64,000 bases of DNA from Gaiellasilicea sp963731615 (GCA_963731615.1 CAVSWD010000008.1:248001-312000), one strand, 5' to 3'. Numbered from the stretch's first letter, positions 17,443 to 28,483 are shown. The notes: a model not told the origin generated them from the letters alone. A program made the numbers and translations.

Positions 17443-17461
17443 GATTCGTTATCTTCAAGGC

Positions 17462-17812
17462 ATGAGTGTTGCCGAGCCGCTGATTCAAGCAACTCTGATC
17501 GGCGAGGCCGTCGACAACGGGCCGTCGGCCATCTTCGTCGCCGACGAGAACGGCCGCTACGTCGCCGTCAACTCGTTCGCGTGCGACCTGCTCGGCTACA
17601 CACGCAGCGAGCTGCTGGAGCTGAACGTCCGCGACATCGCTCCCGCGGCGCCCGTCGATGCCCAGTTCGAGCAGCTCGCCGGGCAAGGCGAGCTCAGCGG
17701 CACCACCGTGCTCCGGCACAGCGACGGCAGCGACGTGAAGATCGAGTGGCATGCCTCCCGGACGACGGTCGCCGGGATGGAGTTCTTCGTCTCGGTCGCG
17801 AACGCGCTCTAG
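17462..17812 (+). CDS. Stand-alone PAS-domain protein
   Basis: 116 residues forming a single PAS fold. AIFVADENGRYVAVNSFACDLLGYTRSELLEL is the PAS core (about residues 23-55), then the NVRDIAP helix and the C-terminal sheet TVLRHSDGSDVKIEWHASRT. No kinase, GGDEF or DNA-binding domain is attached. Such orphan PAS proteins act as ligand or redox sensors through partners; what it binds is not evident. It is divergently arranged with the M20 peptidase gene and convergent with pyrG, 10 bases from its stop. Confidence 0.85.
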   Translation: MSVAEPLIQATLIGEAVDNGPSAIFVADENGRYVAVNSFACDLLGYTRSELLELNVRDIAPAAPVDAQFEQLAGQGELSGTTVLRHSDGSDVKIEWHASRTTVAGMEFFVSVANAL

Positions 17813-17821
17813 CCGGCAGCT

Positions 17822-19470
<1,649 letters not shown>

Positions 19471-19474
<4 letters not shown>

Positions 19475-20680
19475 ACCGATTGCCTCCCCAGGCCGTCGAG
19501 CTCGCGAAACACCGGCGTCCGCTCGATCAGCGCACCGAGCGACCGTCGCTCGCCGAGGAGGGTGAGGCCCGCGAGCGCCGCGATCGCGCTCCAGCGTTGC
19601 CTCTCCGTGAACAGCTCCACGGACCGTAAACCTAGCATGGCGCCGAGCGTGTTCGAACCCGAGTCACCGAGCATCGCCATCTCACGCAGATCGTAGGGAA
19701 GCAGCAGGACGGCGATCGCCTTCGGCGCGCGAAGCGGAACGGACGCCGCGAGGTAGGCCTTCAGCGCTCGCCCGGGCTTCGTGTCGAGCTGGTTCAGCAT
19801 GTTCGCGGCGAGCGCGACGAGGAGCGCGCCCGAGACGGAGCGCGTCCGCCAGAGCGCGTAGAGCGGGATTCCGGCCAGCTTGAGGACGCCCGTCGTTCGG
19901 CCCGCGCGCAGGTGCTCGCGGAAGCCGCGCTCCTCCCCGCTCCAGAGGTCGTCGGCGACGCCGAGCGCGGCGACGGGCAGGAGTTCCGGCTGCGCGGCTG
20001 CGGCGACCCAGCCGACGAGCGGCAGCCGCAGCCCGCGGTGGTTACGCCCCTGCGGGCCGAAGGCGAGGACGATGTCGCGGAGCTGCCGGCCGCGGTGCAG
20101 GAAGCCGCGGAAGTCGCGGCCGGTGGCGCGATGCTCGAGCGGCAGGCCGGTGTGGCCGACTCCGAGGCCGGCGTTCACGGCGTCCACGGTCATCGCCGCC
20201 TCGCAGCCGAAGCCGGCGGCGAGCGGAAAGACGGCGTCCCGCGCGCGCTGCGTCAGGCGCCGCTGGCCGGAGAGCGGCTCGACCGCCTCGTATCCGGACG
20301 CGAGCTTGATCAGGCGCCGCGCCGACGTCCTTGGCGATCCCGAAGCCGCCGCCCTGCTTCCGCGCGAACGCCGCGATCGTCAGCTCGCTGTCGCCGCCCA
20401 GCAGCGGGGTGAGGTCGCCGCGCAGGTCGGCGTCGCAGAGGAGCAGTTCGCCAGGAGGCGCCTCCCGCTCGGCGAGCGTCAGCGCCTGGCCCTTCCCGCG
20501 GTGCGGCAGCCGCAGCACTTGCGCCCCCGCAGCCTCGGCGACGTCCGCGGTCGCGTCGCGCGAGCCGTCGTCGGCGACGATTACCTCGGCCCCAGGGAAC
20601 TGCGCCCGCAACGCGGCAACGGCGCTACCGATCCGCGCTTCCTCGTCGCGCGCGGCGATCAGGATCGTCAGGTCACTCAC
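19471..20680 (-). CDS. GT2 glycosyltransferase fused to a truncated MraY/WecA-like domain (one frameshift)
   Basis: About 402 residues after removing one extra G near 20329. The N-terminal GT-A domain shows LTILIAARDEEARIGSAVAAL, the nucleotide-binding VIVADDGSRDATADVAE, and LLCDADLRGD as the DxD. After the frame change it continues as LIKLASGYEAVEPLSGQRRL and AGFGCEAAMTVDAV...LPLEHRATGRDFRGFLHRGRQL, like glucosyl-phosphoglycerate or polyprenyl-P glycosyltransferases. From about residue 245 a hydrophobic MraY/WecA-like half follows: NHRGLRLP, GVADDLWSGEERGFREHL, TTGVLKL, ANMLNQLDTKPGRALKAY and AMLGDSGSNTLGAMLGL. It lies between steB and pyrG, so an envelope polysaccharide role is inferred. 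The start MSDLTILIAA overlaps the steB stop. Confidence 0.8.
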
Positions 20681-21563
20681 TCGGGGGCGGCAGCGGCTCG
20701 ATCGGCGGCAGGATCCCGTCCTCGGCGGTGTCGCGGATGCCGTAGTCGCCCGGATCGCCGCCGCCGAGCAGGAGCACGAGCCCGAGCTGGCCGAGCTCCT
20801 CGTCGATCCCGTCGACGGTCGAGAGGCCGTACTGCTGGAAGACGGGGATCGCGCTCTGCTCGACGCGGGTCGGCTCGACGCCGACGACAGGGATACCGCT
20901 GCTGTTCAGCCCCTGGTAGAGGCCGGCGAGGAAGCGTGAGCTGCCTCCCACCTGCGGCTCCGAGGAGCGGACGACCACGACGCCGTCGACCGGCTCGGCC
21001 AGGTCACCCGTCCGCTGCTCGACGATCTCGCCCTCGAGCGCGTCCCAGAGCGGCGTCTCGCCTCCCGCGGCGAGCTCGCGGCCGAGGTCGCGGCCGAGGT
21101 TGCCGAGCTGGTCGTCGCCTACATAGCCCGCCAGCTCCGGGCGCGAAGCGAGCGCGGACTCGATCGCTTCTTCCCGCAGCGGCAGTTCGAGCGCCCGCAT
21201 CCTCGCGATCCGTCCGCCCGCGTCGTCCTCGATCGCGCTCTCGACGAACGGCATCGAGTCCTGCTCCACCGGCCCGAGCACCGCGACCGCGACCCGCTTG
21301 CCAGCCAGGCGCTTCTCCGCGAGGACGGGGTACGCACCCTCGGCGAAGTCCGCGGCAGCGTCCTGCCGCAGCTCGAGGTCCTCCGCATTCGCGGTCGCGA
21401 CGTCGAGCTGCTCGGTCAGGCCGGCGATCTGCCCGTTCAGCTTCGAGCGCTCGGCGTCGCTGACGAAGCCGCGGCCGGAGATCCCGACCCCGATCAGGAT
21501 CCCCAGCGCGAGCGCGAGAAAGACTCCCGCGAGCGACATCGCGTGGTAGCGGAAGTCGATCAC
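20673..21563 (-). CDS. SteB/MctB-like membrane-anchored protein
   Basis: 296 residues. The N-terminus FRYHAMSLAGVFLALALGILIGVGISG is the hallmark membrane anchor of the DUF3186 (MctB/SteB) family. A coiled-coil segment SDAERSKLNGQIAGLTEQLD follows, then an extracytoplasmic alpha/beta domain (VAVAVLGPV, GVVVVRSSEP, GIPVVGVEP) and a Pro-rich end. In mycobacteria this protein was described as a copper-related channel and, with SteA, as a partner controlling septal peptidoglycan hydrolysis. Position between steA and pyrG matches the mycobacterial order. It is 4 bases from the steA stop. Confidence 0.87.
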   Translation of the reverse strand: MIDFRYHAMSLAGVFLALALGILIGVGISGRGFVSDAERSKLNGQIAGLTEQLDVATANAEDLELRQDAAADFAEGAYPVLAEKRLAGKRVAVAVLGPVEQDSMPFVESAIEDDAGGRIARMRALELPLREEAIESALASRPELAGYVGDDQLGNLGRDLGRELAAGGETPLWDALEGEIVEQRTGDLAEPVDGVVVVRSSEPQVGGSSRFLAGLYQGLNSSGIPVVGVEPTRVEQSAIPVFQQYGLSTVDGIDEELGQLGLVLLLGGGDPGDYGIRDTAEDGILPPIEPLPPPSE

Positions 21564-21567
21564 GCGG

Positions 21568-22671
21568 TCAGCCTAGACCGAGGACGTTCCGCACCGCGGG
21601 CGACGCGAGCACAGCGACGACGAGCGCCGCGAGGGCAGCGACGCCGAAGGCGAGCAGCGGCCAGAGGCCGATCCGGCTGCTGACGAGCCGCGACACACCC
21701 TTGGCGTCGATCAGGATCTCGCCGACCTTCAGGCGCGTGACGAACGTCGAGGACATGCCGGCGCGACTGCGCTCGAGGAACTCGACGAGGTTGAAGTGGG
21801 TGCCGACAGCGACGATCAGCGCGGCGCCCTTCTCGTGCGCAAGCAGCATCGCAATGTCCTCGGAGATCCCAGGTGCCGAGACCGTCTGGAACGGCAGTCC
21901 GAGCCGGCGCAGCCGCTCCTCGCCGGGCGCGTGGCCTTCCTGGTACGCGTGCACGAGGATCTCGGCACCGCAGCGCAGCGTCTCGTCCGTGACGGAGTCC
22001 ATGTCGCCGACGATCACGTCCGGCTTCCAGCCTTCCTCGCGTAGCGCCTCCGCGCCGCCGTCGACGGCGATCAGCACCGGCTTGAAGTCGCGGACGTAGG
22101 GCCGCACGATCCGGAGGTCGCGCTTGTGGCCCGGCCCACGCGCGACGACGAGAGCATGCCGGTCGCGGAAAGCGGTCTGGAGCAACGGGAAGTCGATCCC
22201 CTCCGTGAGCAGCCGTCCCTCCTCCCGGAGGTAGCGCAGCGTGTTGTCGGCGAAGTCCTGGAGCGCCTCGGTGACCCGGCTCTGCTGCTCGGCCAGCGCG
22301 ATCACGAGCTCCCGCTCGTCGAGTGTGCGGCCGGTGGCGACGCAGGTGCCGTTTCGGAAGAGGCTGCCGCCGCGGACGGTCAGCCGCTCGCCGTCCGAGA
22401 CCTCGTCGAAGAGCTCGGCGCCCGCCACGTCGATCAGCCGGACGCCGCCGCGAACGAGGAGCAGCGGCCCCGGGTTCGGATAGCGCCCCGACTGCGAGGG
22501 GGCGACGTTGACGACGACGCGCACGCCCGACTCGACGAGCTCTTCGGCCGAGACCCGGTCGAGGTCGGTGTGGTCGATGATCGCGATGTCGTTCTCGCTC
22601 AGGCGGCGCACGAGCTCCTTCGTGCGCTTCCCGAGCCTCGCGGTGCCGGTGTGTTCGACGAGAGCGCTCAT
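21568..22671 (-). CDS. SteA-like protein (thiamine-pyrophosphokinase-like fold with C-terminal membrane helix)
   Basis: 367 residues. The N-terminal part has GTARLGKRTKELVRRL and IAIIDHTDLDRVSAEELVESGVR. The central domain carries TPK-like motifs, IAVDGGAEALREEGWKPDVIVGDMDSV, then ISEDIAMLLAHEKGA and VGTHFNLVEFLER. A final hydrophobic helix LWPLLAFGVAALAALVVAVL anchors it. This is the SteA/cytokinetic ring family that binds SteB in corynebacteria and mycobacteria. The true start is ATG 22671, overlapping the recN stop by ATGA. A frameshift in recN makes one long frame cover both genes, which is artefactual. Confidence 0.88.
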   Translation of the reverse strand: MSALVEHTGTARLGKRTKELVRRLSENDIAIIDHTDLDRVSAEELVESGVRVVVNVAPSQSGRYPNPGPLLLVRGGVRLIDVAGAELFDEVSDGERLTVRGGSLFRNGTCVATGRTLDERELVIALAEQQSRVTEALQDFADNTLRYLREEGRLLTEGIDFPLLQTAFRDRHALVVARGPGHKRDLRIVRPYVRDFKPVLIAVDGGAEALREEGWKPDVIVGDMDSVTDETLRCGAEILVHAYQEGHAPGEERLRRLGLPFQTVSAPGISEDIAMLLAHEKGAALIVAVGTHFNLVEFLERSRAGMSSTFVTRLKVGEILIDAKGVSRLVSSRIGLWPLLAFGVAALAALVVAVLASPAVRNVLGLG

Positions 22672-24294
22672 CGCAAGGTGGAGATGAACTCCTTGCCGCC
22701 GAGCATTCGTTCGAGCTCGTCGCGGCGCTCCGCGTCGTCGAGCCGGTCGATCCGCGTATGGGTGGGATCGCCGGCGATCTTCTCGACCCGGTAGTGCTCG
22801 TCGGCGACGCTCGCGATCTGAGGCAGGTGCGTGATCGTGATCACCTGCGTCCGCTCGGCCAGCCGCTTCAGCGTCGCGGCGACCGCATGCGCCGTCTCGC
22901 CGCCGATGCCGGCGTCGATCTCGTCGAAGACGAGCGTCTCTCCCCCACCGACCGCCGCGATCGCGAGCGCGACGCGTGACAGCTCGCCGCCGGAGGCCGT
23001 CTCGGCGACCGGGCCGAACGGGAGCCCGGCGTTCGGGCGGATCAGGAAGACCGATTTCGTCGACGCCCGTCGGTCCGGGATCACGCTCGCGCAGCTCGAC
23101 CTGGAACTCGCCCTCGCCCATGCCGACTCCGTGCAGCTCCTCGGCGACCGCCGACGCGAACGGTCCGGCCGCGCCCTCGCGCGCGGCACGGAGCTTCGCC
23201 GCGAGACCCGCGAACCTCGCCTCGGCGGCCGCGAGCGCCTCCGCTGCGGCAGCAGCTGGGTCGAGGCCGTCCTCGAGCGCCGACAGCTCGTCGCGGGCCG
23301 CTCCGGCGCGCGCGAGCAGGTCGTCGTAATCGGCGGCGCCGAAGCGCCGGCGCGCATCGGAGATCCGCTCCAGCTCGCCCTCGACCTGCTCGAGCCGGTC
23401 CGGCTCGGCCTCCAGCGAGGCGAGGAAGCCGCGCAGGTCCGAGCCGAGCTCCCGCAGGCGCAGTTCGAGATCGCGAAGCTCAGCACCGGCCTGGGCCAGC
23501 TCGGGCGCGAGTCGTTCGAGCGGCGCGAGCGAGCGCTCGGCCTCGCCGGCGAGCGCGGCCGCGCCCTCTCCGTCGTCCGGCGCCAGCGCGTCGGCTGCAC
23601 GGGCGGCGCCCTCGGCCAGCTCGGTGACGTGGCGGAGCCGCTCGCGCTCGGCGCGAAGCGCGTCCTCGCCGCCGGGCTCGAATCCCTCCGTCGCCTCGAC
23701 GAGCGCCGCCAGCTCGCGCAGGCGGGCCTCCTCGGCCGCCGCGCCGCGCGTCAGCTCGTCGTGCCGCTTGCGCGCTGCGGCGAGCTCGCGCCAGGCGCGG
23801 CGGCTCTCGCGCCGGGTGCCGAGCTGCTCCTCGCCGCAGTACGAGTCGAGCACGTCGAGCTGGTAGGCGGGACGGCCGAGCCGGCGCTGCTCGAACTGGC
23901 CCGACATCGCGATCAGGCGCTCGGCGGCCGCGGCCAGATCTTCTCGCGCGACCGCGCGGCCCCACGCATACGCGCGCGTGCGCCCGTCGGGGAAGACGCG
24001 ACGTGCAAGGACGAGGCCGGGCTCGTCGACCGGCGCGAGCTCGGCGAGGCCCGCGAGCTCCTCGTCCTCGAAGAAGCCCTCCGGCAGGTCGAGCTCGGCC
24101 TCGACGTAGGCCTCGGCGGCGGCGGCGCCGATCGCCCCGGCATCGCCCTTCACGCCCAGCAGGAGCCCGATCGCCTGCGCGAGGATGGTCTTGCCGGCGC
24201 CCGTCTCGCCCGTGATCGCGGTCAGTCCGGCCGCGGGCACCAGCTCTCCCTCCCGCACGAGCACGAGGTTCTCGATCCGGAGGCTACGAAGCAA
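22668..24294 (-). CDS. recN: DNA repair protein RecN (one frameshift)
   Basis: About 541 residues after removing one extra base near 23060. SMC-like ATPase for double-strand-break repair: Walker A TGETGAGKTILAQAI, then MSGQFEQRRL, a long Ala/Glu/Arg coiled coil (about residues 150-390), and the second half of the head in the neighbouring frame with SGGELSRVALAIAAV (signature), TLVFDEIDAGIGGETA (Walker B) and VITITHLPQIAS. The start is TTG 24294 (MLRSLRIENLVLV), overlapping the nadK end by 11 bases. The ATGA at 22668-22671 couples it to steA. Confidence 0.93.
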
Positions 24295-25164
24295 AGGTTC
24301 GACGGTAGCGGCTGAAGAACGTCGCCTCGGGCAGCGTGGCCAGCAGCGAACGCTGCGCGCCGACCTGTGCGACTGCGCGGGCGCCGGGCTCGAGGTCGGC
24401 GACGCGATGCCCGTCGACGAGAGCGGTCGCGGCGACGTCCGCCGTCCGGTTCCACACGGTCAGCTCTGCGCCGCGGGGGACGACGAGCGGCCGCGCGTTC
24501 AGCGAGTGCGGGGCGACAAAGGTGACCGCCATCGCGTCCAGCCCCCAGACGAGGACGGGTCCGCCGTTCGAGAAGTTGTAGCCGGTCGATCCGGGCGGTG
24601 TGGAGCAGACGACGCCGTCGCACGCGAGCCGGCCGAGCGCTTCCGTGCCTACCGACCACTCGAGCTGGATCATCCGGCCGACGACGGCGCTGGTAACGAC
24701 GAGGTCGTTGATGGCGACCCTCCGCTCCGCTCCGACCTCCACGTCCAGCGTCGGCAGCTCCTCGACCTGATACTCGCCCGCGAAGACGCGTGCGACTCCG
24801 GCTTCCAGGCCGTCCTGGGCGATCGAGGCGAGGAACCCGACGCGGCCGAAGTTGACGCCGATCACCGGGACGCCCGTATCCAGGTAGCGACTGAGCGCGC
24901 GCAGCATCGTGCCGTCGCCGCCCAGGACGACCGCGATGTCGACGTCGGCGAGCTCGCCGTTCTCGGGATCGAGCCCGTGCTTCGCGGTCTCTTCCTCGCC
25001 CATCTGCAGCTCGACGCCCGCCTTACGCGGCGACCCGTCGTCAGCCGCTCGAGTGCAGGGCCGATCGTCTCCGGCTTGCCATGCGTGATCACGACCGCGG
25101 CCCGCTTCACCGCCTGAGGACGGGTCGTAGGCGACAGCGTCTCGGATCCGGTCGTCGATGTCAT
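24284..25164 (-). CDS. nadK: NAD kinase (frameshift in N-terminal part)
   Basis: About 293 residues. ATP-dependent phosphorylation of NAD to NADP. The N-terminus KRAAVVITHGKPETIGPALERL is in the frame of ATG 25164; the rest, from AGVELQMGEEETAKHGL on, is in another frame, with a base apparently missing near 25050. Motifs are VVLGGDGTMLRALS, IGVNFGRVGFLA, NDLVV, and CSTPPGSTGYNFSNGGP, where the usual STPTGSTAY is slightly varied. The actinobacterial order tlyA-nadK-recN supports the assignment. Confidence 0.92.
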
Positions 25165-25191
25165 CCATGAGCACGGGTCGGTCGCTGTCGA

Positions 25192-25892
25192 TCAGGTGGA
25201 CGAAGAACTCACGGTTGCCCTTCGGGCCCGGCAGACCGGAGTCTACGACGCCGACCGTGGTGACACCCCAGCCGAAGGCCGCGTCGACGACGTCACGGAG
25301 CGACGCGACGGTGGATCTCCGGGTCGCGCACGACGCCGCCCTTCCCCACCTCTTCGCGGCCGGCCTCGAATTGCGGCTTCACGAGCACGACCGCGTCCCA
25401 ACCAGGTGCGAGCAGCTTCAGCACCGGCGGCAGGACGACCCGGACGCCGATGAAGGAGACGTCGCAGACGAGCAGATCCGGCGGGAAGGGCAGCTCGGAG
25501 AGCTCGCGCGCGTTCGTTCGCTCGAACACGGTGACGCGTGGATCGTTCCGGAGCTTGGGGTGCAGCTGGCCGTAGCCGACATCGACCGCGATCACGCGCG
25601 CAGCGCCGTGCTGGAGCAGGTAGTCGGTGAAGCCGCCGGTCGAGGCGCCGACGTCGATCGCGTCACGGCCGTCGAGCTCGACGTTCAGCTCCTCCAGGGC
25701 GTTCGCGAGCTTCTCGCCGCCGCGCGAGACGAAGCGAGGCGGGCGCTCGACCGCGAGCTCGGCGTCCTCCTGCACCTGGTGGCCGGGCTTGTCGTAGCCG
25801 GGGACGAGCCCAGCGAGCACGAGCGCCTGTGCCTGTGCGCGGCTTTCGGCCAGCCCGCGCTCGACGAGCAGGACGTCGAGGCGCTTCTTCAT
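25192..25892 (-). CDS. tlyA: TlyA-family rRNA 2'-O-methyltransferase (frameshift near 3' end)
   Basis: About 230 residues. The N-terminal S4-like RNA-binding domain is MKKRLDVLLVERGLAESRAQAQ. The FtsJ-type methyltransferase core shows SRGGEKLANAL, AIDVGASTGGFTDYLLQHGA (SAM loop), AVDVGYGQLH, VTVFERTNAR and LLVCDVSFIGVRVVLP, then VVLVKPQFEAGR. It methylates 16S/23S rRNA in mycobacteria and there confers capreomycin sensitivity. An extra base near 25300 breaks the frame after EIHRRVA; the continuation is LRDVVDAAFGWGVTTVGVVDSGLPGPKGNREFFVH. The exact stop is uncertain: TGA at 25192-25194 in one frame, or TGA at 25161-25163 overlapping the nadK ATG in another. Confidence 0.88.
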
Positions 25893-25931
25893 GCGCGCAA
25901 GGGTAGTCGCCGCGGGTGCTACAAGATCGTC

Positions 25932-26435
25932 ATGGAACTGCGTGGGGATCGCATCGTCCTGCGGCCGCTCACGGAGTCCGATGTCGACCGGATCGTCGAG
26001 CTCGGTGCTGATCCTGACGTCGCCCGCTGGTGGCCGGGCCTGACGTCCGAGCACGTGCTCGAGAAAGCCCGCGGCGACGACGACGGCGCCGTGGTCTTCG
26101 CGGTCCTCGTCGAGGACGAACTGGCCGGGATGATCCAGTACTTCGAAGAGAACGACCCCGAGTACCGCCACGCCAGCATCGACGTCTTCCTCGGCAAGCC
26201 CTACCAGGACGGCGGCCTCGGCACGGACACCGTGCGAACGATGGCACGGCATCTGCTCGTCGACCGCGGCCACCACCGGCTCACGATCGACCCGGCAGCG
26301 CACAACGAACGCGCGATCCGCTGCTACGAGAAGATCGGCTTCAAGCGGGTCGGGATCATGCGCGAGTACGGGCTCGAAGAGGGCGTGTGGCGTGACGGCC
26401 TGCTCCTCGACCTCCTGGCGGACGAGCTGCGGTGA
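25932..26435 (+). CDS. GNAT acetyltransferase, aminoglycoside 6'-acetyltransferase-like
   Basis: 167 residues. It begins MELRGDRIVLRPLTESD and contains DVFLGKPYQDGGLGTDTVRTMARHL as the CoA-binding motif. NERAIRCYEKIGFKRVGIMREYG follows and is typical of the RimJ/AacA4-type GNAT subgroup. The name reflects similarity only; resistance is not implied. It is divergent from tlyA, with 39 bases between the start codons. Its TGA overlaps the GTG of the next gene. Confidence 0.88.
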   Translation: MELRGDRIVLRPLTESDVDRIVELGADPDVARWWPGLTSEHVLEKARGDDDGAVVFAVLVEDELAGMIQYFEENDPEYRHASIDVFLGKPYQDGGLGTDTVRTMARHLLVDRGHHRLTIDPAAHNERAIRCYEKIGFKRVGIMREYGLEEGVWRDGLLLDLLADELR

Positions 26436-27370
26436 CGGTGACCGCCACTGCTCTGGACTGGCTGCTCGACTCGGACGAGCCCGGGATCGTCTTCCAGACG
26501 AAGCGCGACCTGCTCGGCGAGGCCGATCCGCCGGAGGCTGGGCGCGTGCTCGAGGGACCGCTCGTGCGCGCCCTCCTGGCGGGGCAGCGCGCCGACGGGG
26601 GCTTCGGCGTCGACGTCTACGCAAAGTGGAGCGGCGCGCACTGGCGGCTCGTCTCGCTCGTCGAGCTCGGGGTGCCTGCGGGTGAGCCGCGCTGCGTTGC
26701 GGCGGCGGAGACCGTCCTCGCGTGGCTGACCGGCAAGGGCCACCGGGACCGCATCCCCGTCATCGACGGGTTGACGCGGCGTTGCGGCTCGCAGGAAGGG
26801 AATGCCCTTGCCGTCTGCTGCCGGCTCGGCCTGGCCGAGGATCCGCGAGTGCAGCTCCTGGCGGAGTCGCTCGTCGAGTGGCAATGGCCGGACGGGGGCT
26901 GGAACTGCGACAAGAACGCCACGGGCTACCGCTCCTCCTTCAACGAGTCGCTGCCGCCGATGTGGGGCCTGCACGAGTACTGGGCCGCCACAGGCGAGTC
27001 GGCGGCGAAGGAGGCCGCCGAGCGCACCGCGGAGCTCTTCCTCGACCACAGGCTCTTTCGCACGCTGACGACCGGCGGGCCGATCCGACCCTCGTTCGTC
27101 GCGCTCCACCAGCCGCCGTTCTGGCACTACGACTTCTTCCGTGCCCTCGTCGTGTTGGCACGGATGGGTCGGGCCGGCGACCCGCGGGCGGCGGACGGGT
27201 TCGAGCTCCTCGAGTCGCACCGGCTCGCCGACGGCCGCTGGCGCGCCGGCGGCCGCTGGTGGAGGCCGCCGGGGTCGCAGGGAAGCAACGTCGAGGCCGT
27301 CGACTGGGGCTCGGGCCCGAACGAGCTCCTGACCCTGGACGCCCTCCGAGTTCTCGGCGCAGCCGCCTAG
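26432..27370 (+). CDS. Terpenoid-cyclase/prenyltransferase-like alpha-toroid protein
   Basis: 312 residues. Repeated QW-like motifs of the squalene-cyclase/prenyltransferase toroid are visible: QRADGGFGVDVYAKW at about residue 50, EWQWPDGGWNCDK near 150, and LADGRWRAGGRWW near 265. The catalytic DxDD motif of class II cyclases is not seen, so it may be a structural or binding toroid, not a cyclase. GTG 26432 overlaps the TGA of the GNAT gene. Its TAG overlaps the polyprenyl synthase stop on the other strand (shared CTAG at 27367-27370). Co-location with an isoprenoid gene is suggestive only. Confidence 0.72.
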   Translation: MTVTATALDWLLDSDEPGIVFQTKRDLLGEADPPEAGRVLEGPLVRALLAGQRADGGFGVDVYAKWSGAHWRLVSLVELGVPAGEPRCVAAAETVLAWLTGKGHRDRIPVIDGLTRRCGSQEGNALAVCCRLGLAEDPRVQLLAESLVEWQWPDGGWNCDKNATGYRSSFNESLPPMWGLHEYWAATGESAAKEAAERTAELFLDHRLFRTLTTGGPIRPSFVALHQPPFWHYDFFRALVVLARMGRAGDPRAADGFELLESHRLADGRWRAGGRWWRPPGSQGSNVEAVDWGSGPNELLTLDALRVLGAAA

Positions 27371-28140
27371 GCCGTACGGGCTGCGAGCCCGGCGACGATC
27401 TCGGCGAGCACGCTCGTGTCGGCCGGGATCGCTTCGAGCCGCCTCTGCGCGCGCGCCGCGGCGTCGTCCGCGAGTCCGCGCGTCGCCTCGAACCCGTGCG
27501 CGGCCGCAAAGCCGTCGCCGTCGAGCAGGTCGTCGACGAGCTGGAAGAGCAACCCGAGCTCGTCGCCGAACGCGCGCCAGGCAGGCTGGTCGGCCTCCGG
27601 CACCTCGGCGACCCAGAGCGCAACGCCGACGGCGGCCGAGAAGAGCGCGCCCGTCTTCAGGCCGTGCAGCGCAGCGAGGTCTGCCGTGTCGCCGGTCACG
27701 TCGCGGTGCTGGCCGCCGATCATCGCCAGCGTCGCCTGGGCGAGCTCGCGGCCGACCATCGGCGTCGGGTACGAGAGCGCGAGGCGGAACGCCTCCACGA
27801 GCAGGGCATCGCCGGCGAGCAGCGCGGCCGCCTCGCCGAAGGCGATGTGCGCGGACGGACGGCCGCGCCGCTCGCCGTCGTCGTCCAGCGCCGGCAGGTC
27901 GTCGTGGACGAGCGAGAAGGTGTGCACAAGCTCGACCGCTGAGGCCGCCGGTAGGCAGTGCTCCGCGGCGCCGTCGGCGGCTTCCATGACCGCGAGCGAG
28001 AGCACGGGCCGCACGCGCTTGCCGCCGGACTCGAGCGGATAGCGCACGGCGTCGACGAGCGTCCCGAGCTCGGGCGTGAATGCGAGCTCGCCGAGATAGC
28101 CCTCGACGAGCGCGCGGAGCTCGTCAGGCGTTCGGAGCAC
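27367..28140 (-). CDS. Polyprenyl (farnesyl/geranylgeranyl) diphosphate synthase
   Basis: 257 residues. Class I isoprenyl diphosphate synthase: ESGGKRVRP for IPP binding, the first Asp-rich motif HDDLPALDDD (preceded by LVHTFSLV) with downstream RRGRPSAH, the central KTGALF motif and a second Asp-rich motif FQLVDDLLD. The four bulky/Ala positions before the first motif suggest a short to medium chain (C15-C20), but chain length is not certain. GTG 28140 overlaps xseB by 17 bases. An xseB-ispA order is common in bacteria and supports the ispA-type role. Confidence 0.88.
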   Translation of the reverse strand: MLRTPDELRALVEGYLGELAFTPELGTLVDAVRYPLESGGKRVRPVLSLAVMEAADGAAEHCLPAASAVELVHTFSLVHDDLPALDDDGERRGRPSAHIAFGEAAALLAGDALLVEAFRLALSYPTPMVGRELAQATLAMIGGQHRDVTGDTADLAALHGLKTGALFSAAVGVALWVAEVPEADQPAWRAFGDELGLLFQLVDDLLDGDGFAAAHGFEATRGLADDAAARAQRRLEAIPADTSVLAEIVAGLAARTA

Positions 28141-28336
28141 TCGCGCGGGCTCGTGCCTTTGTCAGCTCGGACTCGACCTCCTTGGCGAGGTCGGCGAGCT
28201 CCGCGAGCACCTCCACGGCCGCTTCGGCGTCCTCAGCCGCCGCGAGCCGCTCCAGCTCGTCCCGCGTCGCCTTCAGCCGCTCGAGCAGCTCCTCGGCCCG
28301 CCCGAGCGCCTCATCTGCAGAACCGACCTCGCTCAC
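28124..28336 (-). CDS. xseB: Exodeoxyribonuclease VII small subunit
   Basis: 70 residues, the normal XseB size. SADEALGRAEELLERLKATRDELERLA is the first long helix and VEVLAELADLAKEVESELTKARA the second, giving the helical hairpin that caps the large subunit XseA. GTG 28336 is chosen because it gives the family length; a longer frame upstream runs into the hairpin region. The large subunit gene xseA is not in this window. It overlaps ispA at the 3' end. Confidence 0.72.
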   Translation of the reverse strand: MSEVGSADEALGRAEELLERLKATRDELERLAAAEDAEAAVEVLAELADLAKEVESELTKARARASAPNA

Positions 28337-28362
28337 GCCACCTCCCTCGCCTGCGGCTCGGT

Positions 28363-28456
28363 CGCGGGGGGAAACCCTGTTCCCCCGCGCGCCCCTTCTC
28401 GTTGCCGCCGATGCTACGCATCGGCGCACTCTTTCCGGGGAACCTCGCGGTTCCCC
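28363..28456. repeat. Cluster of three hairpins between nusB and xseB (REP-like)
   Basis: Three inverted repeats sit in a row. The first is CGCGGGGGGAA/TTCCCCCGCG (28363-28389). The second is a perfect CGCCGATGC-TAC-GCATCGGCG (28406-28426). The third is a perfect GGGGAACC-TCGC-GGTTCCCC (28437-28456). On the minus strand the outer two belong to a repeated unit that starts AGGGGCG and continues to GGGGGAAC, then a T2C4-type arm, so the cluster looks like a duplicated palindromic element. No U-tract follows, arguing against simple terminators. Confidence 0.55.
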
Positions 28457-28483
28457 CACGCCCCTCTTCGTGGCCTGACTGCG

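Noticed and set aside
21568..24294. A 908-residue RecN-SteA fusion
   Set aside because: It arises from one extra base in recN near 23060. The true recN C-terminus is complete in another frame to 22668, and steA has its own ATG overlapping that stop.
25158..26435. A 425-residue plus-strand protein including the GNAT
   Set aside because: The first 258 residues are antisense to tlyA and nadK and show no homology; the GNAT starts at ATG 25932.
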